A program made the translations under genes and the position numbers. DNA of 64,000 bases from Obelidium mucronatum (lineage: Eukaryota > Chytridiomycota > Chytridiomycetes > Chytridiales > Chytriomycetaceae), in NCBI GenBank assembly GCA_025765595.1, contig JAIVFH010000148.1, forward strand, positions 1 to 64,000, read 5' to 3'. Positions 47,286-58,727 of this stretch are shown one piece after another; position 1 is the stretch's first letter, and each line of letters begins with the position of its first letter. The notes under the pieces are model-generated. The model had not been told where the DNA came from. It saw only the letters and a list, made by a program, of their open reading frames with translations, and made no database searches.

Positions 47286-50200
47286 CTATGCAGCCATATC
47301 AATATTCTCCTGATTCTCCACATTTAATGCTGCAAAGTGGGAACGTACTAGCAATTCAAGCTTTGCCTGTTGGTCATGTATTAGAATCTCAAGATGATTG
47401 ATAAAGATCTCACCTTGACAACATTAGAGATACCTTTCACCCCCACTTGCTGCAAGAATTCCACCAATGCCGACTTCCGTATTTGTTGAAACTTTTCAAC
47501 ATCCAGTGCAGCTGCGCGCATTGTTTCAAAAAGTGGGGGAAGTTGGATTGCAGCTTGTTCAGATATCTCCTTTTCAGCTTGAGGTACCAAATTTGCAGCA
47601 GGGCACTGATTCTTGTTTTCCTCGTTTTCATCTTCTGTTTCAGACGCGTCTTCCTGGTATGGAATTGGCAGCTCGATGGTCTGGTTTGAAGGCTGAATTG
47701 CAGGGGCATTAAGTGTTGAACCAGCGGCGGTTTGTTTTGAAAGCTGAATAGCAGAAGAATTTAAGAAAATCTTGTGATGGCGGTTGTGATGTGAACGAAC
47801 AGACAATGCTGCAGGAGAAGACTTGTCACTGCGTGCAGCTTGTCTTGCTGCACTTGAATTTGCCTTTGAAGTTGGTTTTGCCGTGTCTGGTGCTTCAGTC
47901 ACTGGAGTGTTCCATTTCAAAGGGTCACTATACTGATGAGTCGGGTCCTCCGCCATTGATGCATAGGATGTCGTTTTCTTGTTCCGCTTTTTTAGATAGC
48001 CCTGCGATGTACCAGCCAAAGCTAAAGTGACGCGTGAATCACTGTCAGTCATCAACGATTCGGCAGCATTGATTCCAGTTGTAGCTCCAGTATGGTTGAC
48101 ACGCCCCATTGCTGCTGGCCCACAAAGCACCCGATTTACAGAGAATTTAGATTCAAGATCATCTTGTTGCAATGCTGTATGGACAATGATAGGCCACGCA
48201 GAGTTTTCTTGATTCCCAGGTTCAGCTTTAACTTGGTCAGTCAAGATCAGCAAGCCTTCCAATGATGCAATCAGATTCACAATTTGCTGAAATGGCAGTC
48301 TTGAGTGCCCCAGATCAATCTTGTCTGTTCCTTTGAGGAAACGATCAGAAAATGGAAGATTGGGGACATGCTGAGATGGCATATTTGAATAGAAGTACGG
48401 CATGGCCTGCAGCAAAAATTAGGTTTTGAATTAATATTACCAAATCACCTTACCATTTTCTTGATACGAGCTAAAAAAGTAGCACAACGAGCTGCTCTCT
48501 CCAAATCGGTAAGGCCGTTGTTGTGCATAGCTTCATCAATTCTTCGAAGGTCCCTGGCAAAGTCTGCCTCCTTTTCAAATCCAAGCTCTCTCAAACCCAA
48601 CTCAACAGCTACAGTTGTGAACTCCTTTGCCATTTCAACATTTTGTGGATCCCGATCCGCCCAACCAAGCGTGAAAATAGGATTAGTCCCACGTTCTGCA
48701 AGCGTCATCCATGCCTGGCCGCAAAGCTCATCACCAAATCCTCCTTGCCAGATAGCTTCTACCAACCGTTTATAACAGTGTGTCCAATCATACAGGAATA
48801 CCAGTTTTTTACTTGGGTTGAAGGGGTTTGCCTCTGGCTGAGACAAGTTGTTGATGAAATCAATTCCATTTTCAAAAGACTCAATCAACGAATGGATAAA
48901 AAACACATATGCGCTCCATTGATTGATCTCAGGTATTGTGAGAGATGGAGCAGCAAGAGCCAGAATAATCCCGAAGACTTGTTGAGCCCACAGGACATTC
49001 CCATCAACGTCAACCAAATGAAGATTTTCACCAGTGAGATCATGCATGTGCAAAGCATCCTCAATAGCCCAAGCAGATTCTTGGGAGACAACACGCTTGG
49101 CAAGAGTAACAGCCCTGCTCAACCATTTCTGCTTTTCCGATGAGGAGTTTGGCAGTAAACTCAGCTTGCGAACAGAAGCAACAGGGGTTTGGCAAGATAG
49201 GTAGTGATTTGAGTGCTCTTGATGAATGCGAGATACTTCTGAGATAAACCGTGGTAGGGCTTTGTCCAGCTGATCCAATAAAGCAGCCTTTTTGGCTGCA
49301 CCTGATAAATCCCCCGCACATTCCGCAGCAGATAGTGCAGCGTTATTGTAGAGCTGAGTCACAGTTGTTGCCCGGTTCCATCCACGATTGATGAGTGAAC
49401 CAATTCCAGCGCCATCTTGAGTAATCCAGCTAAGATGAATCCCACGTTTATCAAATTGTTCCATAATAGCCATCCAAATTTCACGACTAGTAGACTCATC
49501 AGTAGAATCAACAATATACTCTTGAACAATATCAGATATCTGCAGCCGTAGGGAGTCTGGGCATGTGTAGAGTGCAAGATGGGTTCCCCGAACTGCAGCA
49601 GCAAGACACATTGCAAGCAAATGTTCATCAGTTTCTTTCAGAATGCTTGAAAGTTCGACAGATTCATCCAAACACATTATTTCCGATTCTTTCATTTCGT
49701 CCAGCGTAGCAGGAAATAAATCATCATCATCGCCCCGTAGAGTTGACAGCACGCTTCTGATTCTTTGACCAATTGATTCAAACGTAGACTGCAACAAAAT
49801 GATTTTTTTCTGCTGTGATTCAAGGATGTCAATAGACAAAGCTGCATTTCCGTGAATGGGCTTTGGTGCTAGTTTATTTTTTGATTAAGTGAACAATCAA
49901 AACATCTCTACGTACCATCATTATCAACGCCTTCCTTTTGTTGAGAAACCTTTTTGTCGAGTTTTCGCTGCTGATTAGTCAACAATTGTGAGAGGTGCAA
50001 GCTCAAACGGGACATCAAATCCAGGCTTGTTGTCAAACGAAGGTAAATTCTTCGTGGGAAATTTTCATTCTCAAAGAATAGAATGTCTTTTGGATCCTCA
50101 AGATCTTTAAGGAGTCCTTTTGTTTCATGAAGACTGTCATTCAGAATTTCTGTGAGCTATTTGTGAAATTATTAGTATTGCATCCATTAAATTGATCAGT

Positions 50201-52114
50201 TAAAGTAGGACAAACCTCTTTCTTGGATTGAACAATATCCTTGATAACCCAGCGACCAAATCGTTTTTCAGCGCCCCCATAGTCTTGGGCGCCTTCAATG
50301 ACACGCTTCCCGTTCACAAGTCGGCAAACCACTTCTTTCCTTCCCAAATCAGTATCATCAGTGTGACCACCAATCAAAAGTCCTCGGCCATTCTTTGCAG
50401 CATACTCCTGCTTTTGCTTGAAAAGTGCCGACAAGTTGTCGTATCTCTTGTCAGAATGACCAAAAGCATTGGCGTCCGCTCGTTTTTTCTCATGAAGCCG
50501 TTGGAAAGTTCGAATATCAGGCATTTGGAGAGCACCAGATCGATCCCCAGCAACATTCAAATGACTTACTCCAGGGTTGGTGTCAGCAGATACGCCGTTG
50601 CCACGGAGATGCTCATAGGCCTTGGTCCCACCAATTTTACACTGCCGCCAGAATTGGTACCAAAAGTCGTAAAGTCGATCAGAATAACAAAGGCGAGCTG
50701 CCATTCCAGATAGATTATTGGCACAGTAAGCCTTGAGCTTATTTCAAGTATTAGTATCAAGAATTTAGAAACCAAACACCACCCGCAAAAATACCTGAGA
50801 GAAGATTAAATCAAATGCCAACAAGCTTGGATTCAGACGACCAATGGATAGAGCAAAGAGCAAGGCATCAACCATTGCTGTTCTAGTCAACGGATTTGGG
50901 TCACTTTTGTCAAGCTCTTGGATTAAATGAAGATGCCGACGTTGAGTGGAACCAAGAATAAACTTGATATATCGAAGCTCTGAACGGAGTTTTGAAATTG
51001 TACTTGTCAGATTTCTGATTCGACGATTTGATGCTTCTAGACTGGAGTTCGCAGCTTTCAGAAGAATCTTCCGGGCAGATTCGCGTTTTTCTTCTGTCAA
51101 ACTACTGCCGACCACCCCCTCAGACATAGGGACTTCTGGAGCAATCGTGGAATCCAATTGCTGGGCGCTAATAGGTGTAGACGAAATTGGCAGCACTACC
51201 ATTGCATCTTGTGGTACGAATCTTTTGGATTTCACAAGTTGGGTTACAAGGCCAAGAATCGCAAGCTGTAATTTCCACACCATTGGCTCGATTTTCCGGA
51301 AACAGAAGTGATTGCAGCAGAGTTTTTGGATGTGAAACCAGATAGCTGCGAATTCCCTCAACACTTGCAGCGTAGTACCCAGAAGTGCTTGCAGTGGTTC
51401 CAGTGTAGACTATTCCCGGATTTTCGAAATTGCAAACGTGTGGATCTCAAACCAATAAGATTGCCAATTGGCTTGAGCTTGAAAAACGGCTCGTTTCTTG
51501 GAGGGAATACATTGACAGGTACAAGGACTGGCTTGTTCTTGAAGAGAATGGCTGTAATGTAGAACGTGAGCAACGATTGTATTAGAAGCATAACAAAAAG
51601 ATTACCACTAGAATCTGGGGGGTCAGCGTCCATTTTCGTCTTGCCTGCATTTGTTTAAACTGTCAAACTACACCAACAACCAACTTAAGTAAAACAGCGC
51701 TCTCACCTTGTCCATCATCCGACTCAATTGGCTGCGGCGATTGCATTCGACGCCTCTTTGGTGTATTATCGACAGTTTCATCTTGTTTATCCAGGCTGGT
51801 TATCAGCGGTTGTGGTGTCCATCCCTGTGAACCAGCATCATATTAGCAAAGTAACGTATTAAACTTTAAACTCACAATTGCTCCGTCGCACAGCCAATGC
51901 TGCATTTGTTGCGTTATCTCGTTGTTTCTTTTTTGCACTGTTTGGTGCCATCGCAGTGATTTCGGGCAGCGTTTTTTTTTTTCGTCCGAACAGCCTTGAA
52001 ATTCACAACAATAACTAAAACTGGAAAAACCCCCGAGAAACCCCCAAGAAACCAAAATAAAGTTGACTTGACTCACTTGTGGCCTTTACCATTCTCGGTT
52101 TTACGTTTTCCATA
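47286..52114 (-). CDS. Transposase-like protein of the 5.5-kb transposon
   Basis: About nine exons on the minus strand. The start is unsure: ATG 52114 (spliced at GCCACAA|GTGAGT) or ATG 51951. The N-terminal part includes a possible zinc-binding stretch in another frame (CCEFQGCSDEKKKRC then WLC). Large exons carry EEKRESARKILLKAANSSLE (coiled coil), LLIGGHTDDTDLGRKEVVC, FLYDWTHCYKRLVEAIW and a C-terminal QQDDLESKFSVNRVLCGP. The D..H..K and QDDLExxFSxxR patterns recall the second Asp and the glutamate region of P-element/THAP9-type DDE transposases. The last exon ends at 47286 (stop TAG). The coding frame changes near 51400 without an obvious intron, so activity is unproven. Superfamily assignment is tentative. 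Confidence 0.5.
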
Positions 52115-52178
52115 TTTTTAAAGTCTGTACCTAAAACATGGTTATCTTCGTATTGAAAAGCAAATCGACCAAAGCGCC

Positions 52179-52409
52179 ACCGGAGATCTCTGCGCATGAG
52201 TTTTTCGAATCGATTGCGCTATTGTTGGTACCGTTGCCATGTCTGTAGCAGGCCCTGATAGACGTTAAAATAAATGCTTTTTTATTTATTTTAATTTTAT
52301 CTAGACCAAAATCGCAAATTCTAAAACCGGAGATCTCTGCGCATCGATTTTCTGCTTCGATTGCGCTATCGCTGGAGCTGGTGGTGGGTCTGTAGCGAGC
52401 CCTGATAGA
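52179..52409. repeat. Subterminal direct repeats of the transposon
   Basis: Two roughly 84-bp direct repeats (52179-52263 and 52326-52409) share ACCGGAGATCTCTGCGCAT, CGATTGCGCTAT and GGCCCTGATAGA-type blocks with small changes. They lie 96-327 bp from the right TIR, where transposase-binding sites are usual. Confidence 0.75.
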
Positions 52410-52427
52410 GGGGAAAGTTTAGGTGAG

Positions 52428-52451
52428 GGGGGGTACGTGCACGTACCCCCC
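52428..52451. repeat. 24-bp perfect palindrome near the transposon right end
   Basis: Six G, then TACGTGCACGTA, then six C: an uninterrupted 24-bp palindrome, 38 bp from the right TIR. It could form a cruciform or hairpin or be a binding site. Confidence 0.85.
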
Positions 52452-52586
52452 TAAGACGAAATTTTTCACTATTTGTAAAAGTAGAGCGGGATCACCACCC
52501 CCCTGGAAAAATAACTCTATTCCCCTTCTTTTAGTCTACATGAATATACCAAACAAAAAAATTAAAAATTAGAGCGGCCTTTTTTT

Positions 52587-54240
52587 TTAAGCCTTTGGAG
52601 CAACCGTGAAGGATGGAACGTTAGTCAGGAGCCAGAAGAGACCACCAGCAGTGATGGAAGCCACTGGCAGAGTCAACGCCCAAGAAAGCGCAATCCAACC
52701 AAACATCTTCCAGTTGATGGCCTTGTAGTTACCACCAACAATACCAACTCCAAGAGTGGCACCGACAATGCATTGGGAAGTAGAAACCGGAAGAGCCAAG
52801 AAAGCGGCAGTGATAACAGTCAACGCAGCACCCAGTTCCATAGCGAATCCACGCGATGGGGAGTGGTATGTCAAGTTGTTACCCAAGTTACGCATGATAT
52901 TGTATCCATAAAAGGCAAGACCAAAGTTAATAGCAACACCACCAAACGCCAACATCCAAACTGGAACTGGAGCCTTAGCGTTGGAAGCAAGCTGACCATT
53001 CGCCCAGATACTGTAGACACCGGCGAAAGGACCGACAGAGTTGGCGACATCGTTAGATCCGTGGGAGAAGGACGCGAAGGAAGCAGTCATGACTTGGAGG
53101 AACGAGAACAAGTATTCAGTCTTGTTGTCGTACAAGTGAACGTTTTGGTGCAAGTGCTTGGCAGAGTCGTATTGGTCCTTGGCAATGTCGTTGTAGAAAC
53201 CTTTCAAGGCAACCTTCTTGAACTTGATCCACGCTGTGTCCCTTCTCTTCAACAACCTCGGCGTCAGCAGCGGCAACCTCCTTGACTTCTTCAACGACTT
53301 CAGTAGTAGTTTCAACGCCTTCAAGCTTAATGTGTGGAGTCATGGCTTCGTTCAAGGTAGCAGCCAAGTTCTCATCACGTGGTTGAGTGGGGACAAACCA
53401 AATGTAAAAGATGTGGTACCACTTCAAGTTCTCTTCCTTGACCAACCGTCTCATGAAAAACGGAATAGCGAACGCGACACAGAACAGCAAAATAACACCA
53501 GTCATGGACCCGATAATCGTGAACGCCTTGGCAAGGTCTCCGTTGAGCGTAACAGCACCACCTGGATTATTCCCACCGACAGCGATACCCCAATCACCAC
53601 GCCCGTTCTTCATAATAACAAAGAAGGAGACAATGAACCCAGTCAATGTGAAATACACGGGGATAGAGTAGATCCCACGGGTGAGTGAGTGCTCAGGGTT
53701 GGAAAAGACAATGAAACGAGTGAGTCCATAGATGGTACCAGCGAGAATCGCAGACAAGGTTGGCGCGAGAACCCATCCAGAGACAACGTACGCGACACCA
53801 CGACCGTTCCAGCCCCAGTTGACGGCTTCAGTACCGTAGGCGGCAACACCGACACCGACCAACGCGCAGACAATAGAGTGGGTGGTGGATGGGTGCATAC
53901 CGATACGGATACAACCCATAATCCAAAGCGAGGATGCAATCAAGGCACACATGAATGCAGTCATGAGCAAATCTTGACGAGCGGCAAAGTAGGCAGAGTT
54001 GACAATGTTGTCCTTGATGGTACCAGTGTTGGCAGCTCCCAAAAGAACGGCACCTCCGAATTCAGTGAACAAGGCAATGCAGACGGCTTGGGTGTAAGTC
54101 AAGGATCGGGATCCGACAGAGGTGGCGAAGGAGTTGGCCACATCGTTGGCTCCGATAGAGTAACCGTCGAGGAACGCAAAGAGAAGCGTGATCACAAAGA
54201 TCCCAGTGTATGAGTTGATTGGGAGGGGGACAATGGCCAT
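52587..54240 (-). CDS. PHO89-like Na+/phosphate symporter (PiT family)
   Basis: The N-terminal half has the PiT signature in GYSIGANDVANSFATSVGSR and the C-terminal half the repeat copy FSHGSNDVANSVGPFAGVYS. About ten to twelve TM helices are split by a cytosolic acidic loop (VVEEVKEVAAADAEVVEE). It imports phosphate with sodium at the plasma membrane. The two halves are in different frames: the break falls in the loop at the CCC run 53240-53242 (GGG in coding sense). Removing one G gives VVEEKDTAWIKFKKVALKG without other change, so a homopolymer error is likely. Codons are biased as in a highly expressed gene. The 3' end is close to the mobile-element cluster. Confidence 0.88.
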
Positions 54241-54674
54241 TTTCTTTTGCGTGTGTGATTTCAGAAGCGAAGCTGTCTTCGCGGCTTTTATCCGATTTTC
54301 AGTTTGATTTAATCAGGCGTGCCCATGTAGGCACGCGCCTGAAAAAAACATGGAATTTTGATATGGATAAAATGGATATGATCCATTCAATATAGGGGAG
54401 GCAGCGGTAGATTGTAAACCGATAAAGATTCCATCATGATATGCTGCAACGATACTCATCAGTAACGCTTCTGTTCAAACTGTGTCTTTGCTTTTGCATG
54501 CTCTATACAGGGGGCACGCGCTTTTGAAAAAAAATTTCTCCATTCTGAGAGATTGCTTAACTTGTTATTCCACCCCTTTCTATGGATTTTTGATTTCGGT
54601 AATTGAAACAGGAGAAAAAGACACAAATCGAGTCACTTTCCTTCATCGTTGGGGGAGCCATTACTAATTTAATT
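54241..54674. other. Intergenic with one hairpin
   Basis: About 430 bp upstream of PHO89 and downstream of PIG-S. The only structure noticed is an imperfect inverted repeat at 54314-54341 (CAGGCGTGCC...GGCACGCGCCTG, CG bulge). It may be regulatory or a relative of the GC-rich palindromes. No gene supported. Confidence 0.5.
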
Positions 54675-56858
54675 TTATTCACTTTTGACTTTTCCACCCT
54701 TCCGCTTCTGGATCTCCTTCTTGATTTCTTGTACAATCGTAGAAAACAGGGGAACTGAAGTTTTTTTAAGAGTTTATATATACATGAAAAAAAATACCAA
54801 AACAGTATGAAAAACTAACCCAAGACTGGCAAAAACAAGGGCAAATAAACCGCCAATTTATGTTCATCCGGGAAATACAATAGAGAAACCATGGTTGGAT
54901 CGAAAAAGGCTCGTTCTGCGGCTGTGATTGCCGCGATTGACGCCGCCAACGCTACATCATGTTGATTTACGTGACCACCGTCTTCTTCCGAAACTCCTCC
55001 TGCAGGCAAAGGATCAGATAGTATTTGTTGTACTTTATGAATCGCGTTCAATGAGAGCATAATCTAGTGCAAAGAAATTAAACTATTCGTTTAGTAATCA
55101 ACTTTAAAAAAAAAGCACTCACTTCATCTCGAATGTGATCCAACACCACCATATTCTCCATAGACTCAATCAAAGTAATCAGAGAATTGAGTGTCGAAAT
55201 GGCATCGCCAATATTTTTAACGGTAGTGTATCGTGTCAAGCGATCCAACTCCCATTTTGTGATACCAGCCGTCGATCCAGCATACGTAAATGAGAATCCA
55301 GGCTTAAGAAAGTAAGGTAATGAATATCAATAGCATGGAAAATTACAGAATCCCTCACACACACATTTTTAAGACTCACCAACAACTTTTCAGCTGCTGC
55401 TGCACTCAATTCCACAGTCTTGACACCCAATAAACCCCTCATTTGCTCCAAAAACACATTCATGGGCCCTTCAAGCTCTTCTTTTGAATCGAGTTTATAT
55501 ATCCGCACATTGGTTTGAGAATTGGTTTGAATCTTGGGAGAGTGTTGATCTGGATTCAATACCACGATTCCTCCCCATTGAGGAATAGAGAATGCATTTG
55601 TTTCAACGAGTGGTGCGTCTTTGGTGTTGGCGGATGCAATGTACAAGGGGCTTTGCGATTGGGTGGGTACGTAAAGAACAAAGTTGATTGGCGGAGATGT
55701 GGAAACCGAGGAACCTGTAATATGTGTTTTTGTTGTTGTTGAATTTTCTTGGTTGTTTAAGTGGACAGATGGATGGACGTTACCATCGAATCCCCATTCG
55801 GCAGAGTTGATAAAGTGGGGTAGGTGGTGTGGATACAACACATGGCTGGACCCGACTTTTTCTGGTTGAATCGCGAGCGTAGTATAGTATTGAACCTGCG
55901 AAGCAACTTTGATGTCAAACAGTTTCTTCATGATGGCCACAAAGTCTTGGAAATAATCTGATTGGATTCCCATGTTTAGAGTATCATGTCGTTTTTTATA
56001 ACATTCGAAAAAAAAAAACCTTTGATGGCATCGTCAATATTCCAATCCATAAGAAGCGATTGTGGATCGGCGTTGAGGAGATTAAACATGAGCTGGTATT
56101 CGTTTGCATACTTGATCTTTCGCATACTTCCTGGGTCCTATTCGACATCAGCCAAAAAAAAAAACACGTAGACATGAGTCCATGGGGATACTGAATAATA
56201 TCCAAGATTGCAAACATTGCTCGCAGCTTCAGCGTTGATTGTCCCCAAGTCCCTGTGTTCACTCGCAAACAGGCCACCAACGACGGCAGCAATCTGCGCA
56301 CTGATTCCGTCCGCATTCGCACACGGCAAAACCGTCTGAATGCTGATGATGCGATCAGCGGCCACGGAGACTGCGCCAGCCTTGTTGATGCTCTGCGCGC
56401 CGCAATTGACGTTTACCGCGTAGACGCCGTTTGATGTCGCTGAAGAGCCAAAGCAGTCAGAGCGCACACAACCAGCCAGCCAATCAAAACGCAAACGCAC
56501 CAGTCTCTGTGCGGCCGTCGACGGCAAAGCGCAGCGCGCCAAAGGCGGCGTTGAGTTGGCTTTGCACGGCCGCCGCCACGCCGCCGGCGTCGACCACCGC
56601 CGCGTCTTCGGCGGCGAAGCGCAGCGAGAGGCGCGTGGAAAACCGCTGTTTGGCGCAGTGAGTCATCGCCCAGCAACGCAGCGAAACACAAACCAGCGCC
56701 AGCGGCGACTCAGCCAGCGCGCGCACAGCGTCGCCCGGGACGCTCGCGCGGTGCACCTGCGTCGTGTGCCACCACACGGGCACAAAGAGTGCAATCACCA
56801 CACACAGACTGAGCACTGTCTGCACTTTGACCAGCTCGTGCAGCGAGGTGCTCGACAT
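54675..56858 (-). CDS. GPI transamidase subunit PIG-S (Gpi17)
   Basis: ATG 56858. An N-terminal TM helix (VLSLCVVIALFVPVWWHTTQ) with the WWxTTxVxRAxxP motif is typical for PIG-S. It is followed by the lumenal domain (GVYAVNVNCGAQ, HVLYPHHLPHFINSAEWG, GGIVVLN, FLEQMRGLLGV) and, near the end, STAGITKWELDRLTRYTT, the YFPDEHKLAVYLPLFLPVL TM segment and a Lys-rich ER tail (KKEIQKRKGGKVKSE). As part of the GPI transamidase in the ER it attaches GPI anchors to proteins, matching the many GPI-type proteins in this window. There are about six introns; the last joins LPVL to VPLFSTIV. The region 56280-56850 is sharply GC-rich. Confidence 0.88.
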
Positions 56859-56911
56859 TTTATCAGTTCTCAAAATTGAATAAACACGGACTCAAGCTTT
56901 ATTATAGTTTA

Positions 56912-58115
56912 TTATTGGATATTCATGGCCACTGATATTGATCCGTCTCGGTCCTCGTTGCAACTCCAAAGTCCAAGAAACGTCACCCAGTCGTGTTCCG
57001 CTGCCCACACAGACAACTCCAACGCATCGGATTCCTGGAACGGTAAAGACTCAATCGTCGACGAGAGTTTTCCCACAGCTTGAACGGCAGCAACAATTCC
57101 AACCCCAAGAATCCGTGGCGAAGCTTTCACTTGATTCCGGATTGTCTTTAACGCGTGGATTGCGTAACCCGACGCCATTAGTTCTCCAGTTTGTGCGGAA
57201 ATGCCTTCGACAACCGTGATTCCCAAGCCAGCTTTCTTTCCCGCTCGTGCATGATTACGAGCGCTCATGCGGTTGCTACTTGCCACAACATCAATTGGAT
57301 TCAAAAGATCTTCCATCTTGTTGATTTCGGGCTCCATCGCAAGATCTCCTCTCTCAACAGTATTGTTGCTCCCATGCACAGACCTTGCCATCAACCCAAC
57401 AACAGAATCTACGACAACACCCTTCCCGACAATCAAATCCAAAGATTCCACAGCAGCACCATCAAGACCTCCCGTCACTCCATCAAGATCAAAGCTTAAC
57501 GTTACAAGCAATGAGTCTTCTTGCTTGTCCTTCCTTGAACTTTGCAAGGCGGCTAAAGCACCCCCCACTATTTCAACTTTCGTCTGATTTGCCAACAACA
57601 CGGGCGACATGTATATATCGATCCAAGTCGCGTTGAGCTGCTCCAAAACGTTGTTGTAAATCTGTGCAAGAGTTGTAGATGCTCCTTCAGCGAGATCAGG
57701 TCCATCCTTCAAAGTTCCAAAAGAAATCCCAATACGGCGTCCATCACGGAGTAAGCTGTTGATTTCATCGCGGTAATAAGGCGTTTGTCCTGTACCTGGT
57801 TTCTCGCCAAATGATCCGTAAAACGAGGGTACACCATCCACAGTGAGCGTCGTGATTCCTGGAAACATGAACCAAGATATTCGACCAGGAGGAAGCGGTG
57901 CGTGAGAAGACGCGATCCAGTTGGAGATGGAAAACTCTTGTTCACTGGTGGTCATCATGTCAATGTAAGGTGCAAACCATTGAAATGGTTTCCGCGGCGT
58001 TTCGGTTTCTAGTACTGCGTTTGGTATACTATCTTTTTGCTGGTGCACTGGGAGTGGAAGCGCGGTCACCACGGCAAGAAGGCCTGGTAAAAGTAGAGCA
58101 GGAATCATCATCATA
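56912..58115 (-). CDS. Secreted GH18-like protein lacking the catalytic DxxDxDxE motif
   Basis: A single exon from ATG 58115, about 400 residues, with a signal peptide (MMMIPALLLPGLLAVVTALP). The order of elements follows bacterial-type GH18 chitinases: FAPYIDMM, the GRRIGISFGTLKDG strand, then ATWIDIYMSPVLLANQ, SLLVTLSFDLDG, GLGITVVEGISAQTGEL and a last WVTFLGLWSCNEDRDG (compare WSxNRD). The strand that should end in DxDxE reads WIDIYMSP, so the proton-donor Glu is missing. A chitin-binding lectin-like or structural role is possible. The alternative is an unrelated TIM barrel; motif order argues against that but no search was done. Confidence 0.6.
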
Positions 58116-58326
58116 AAAAAAAAAAAGACAAGTCTTTTGAAGAGAGAAAGAACAGTCAATTGAAAATGAAAAGATAATTATGCAGCTGTCGTAACTAAAC
58201 ATGCTGTATTCGAAAATTAAAGCTGGTTGGTCATTTTATGGATAAAGTGTATGGGACATTTGCTAAAGCATCGGGGACATTTGAGGCGCTTGACTTTATA
58301 TAGCTACAAGATTTAGCGGGTAACAG

Positions 58327-58398
58327 GCACTGGTAGCTCAGTGGTAGAGCGTAGGACTGCAAATCCCGAGGTCATGGGATCAACCCCCATCCGGTGCT
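58327..58398 (+). tRNA. tRNA-Cys (anticodon GCA)
   Basis: A 72-nt cloverleaf: acceptor GCACTGG/CCGGTGC, D arm GCTC-AGTGGTA-GAGC, anticodon loop CTGCAAA with anticodon GCA, T stem ATGGG/CCCAT around ATCAACC. The anticodon stem has one A-C mismatch and one G-U. Confidence 0.88.
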
Positions 58399-58727
58399 GT
58401 TTTTCGTTTTTTCTTAATTCACTTTTGGCCGGCCTGCTAATACAGTAAAATCCTCTCACAGAATTCACGATTGATCATCCATACAAATGTTATATCGGCA
58501 GTCGGAATCAAATTTTTGGTCACAGGTTTATATTGCTCTTTCCGTTGTTCCATGGAGCGATTTGCAGCTAAAGCAAAGCAAGGTTGTATCGACCTGTTCC
58601 CTCTGTTTCACGTTTGCGTTAAATTATAAATCAATGTGCATAGAGTATCAAAAAAATGGGTTCAAGTAAGACAAGCTTGAACACAAAACGGCGAACCTAA
58701 TTTTCAATCCTTGCCGAAATATATTCA
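58399..58727. other. Intergenic, no gene seen
   Basis: About 330 bp between tRNA-Cys and the Kre9-like gene. T-rich tract after the tRNA fits a Pol III terminator (TTTTTCGTTTTTTC at 58399-58415). Nothing else supported. Confidence 0.5.

Larger units (their letters stand above)
46968..52505. mobile_element. 5.5-kb DNA transposon with perfect 17-bp TIRs and 9-bp target duplication
   Basis: Left end CAGGGGGGTGGTGATCC at 46968-46984; right end is its exact inverse complement at 52489-52505. The flanks carry the direct repeat GAAAAATAA at 46959-46967 and 52506-52514 (9 bp, possibly 8). Removing the element and one repeat rebuilds the sequence found in R1 (GGATAAATAACTCTATTCC there, GGAAAAATAACTCTATTCC here), which confirms insertion into repeat R2. 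One long multi-exon gene on the minus strand fills the element. The right end also has subterminal direct repeats and a 24-bp palindrome. Perfect ends suggest a recent insertion. Confidence 0.9.

Noticed and set aside
54482..54667. 61-codon frame between PIG-S and PHO89
   Set aside because: No conserved motif, no splice support and composition like flanking non-coding DNA.
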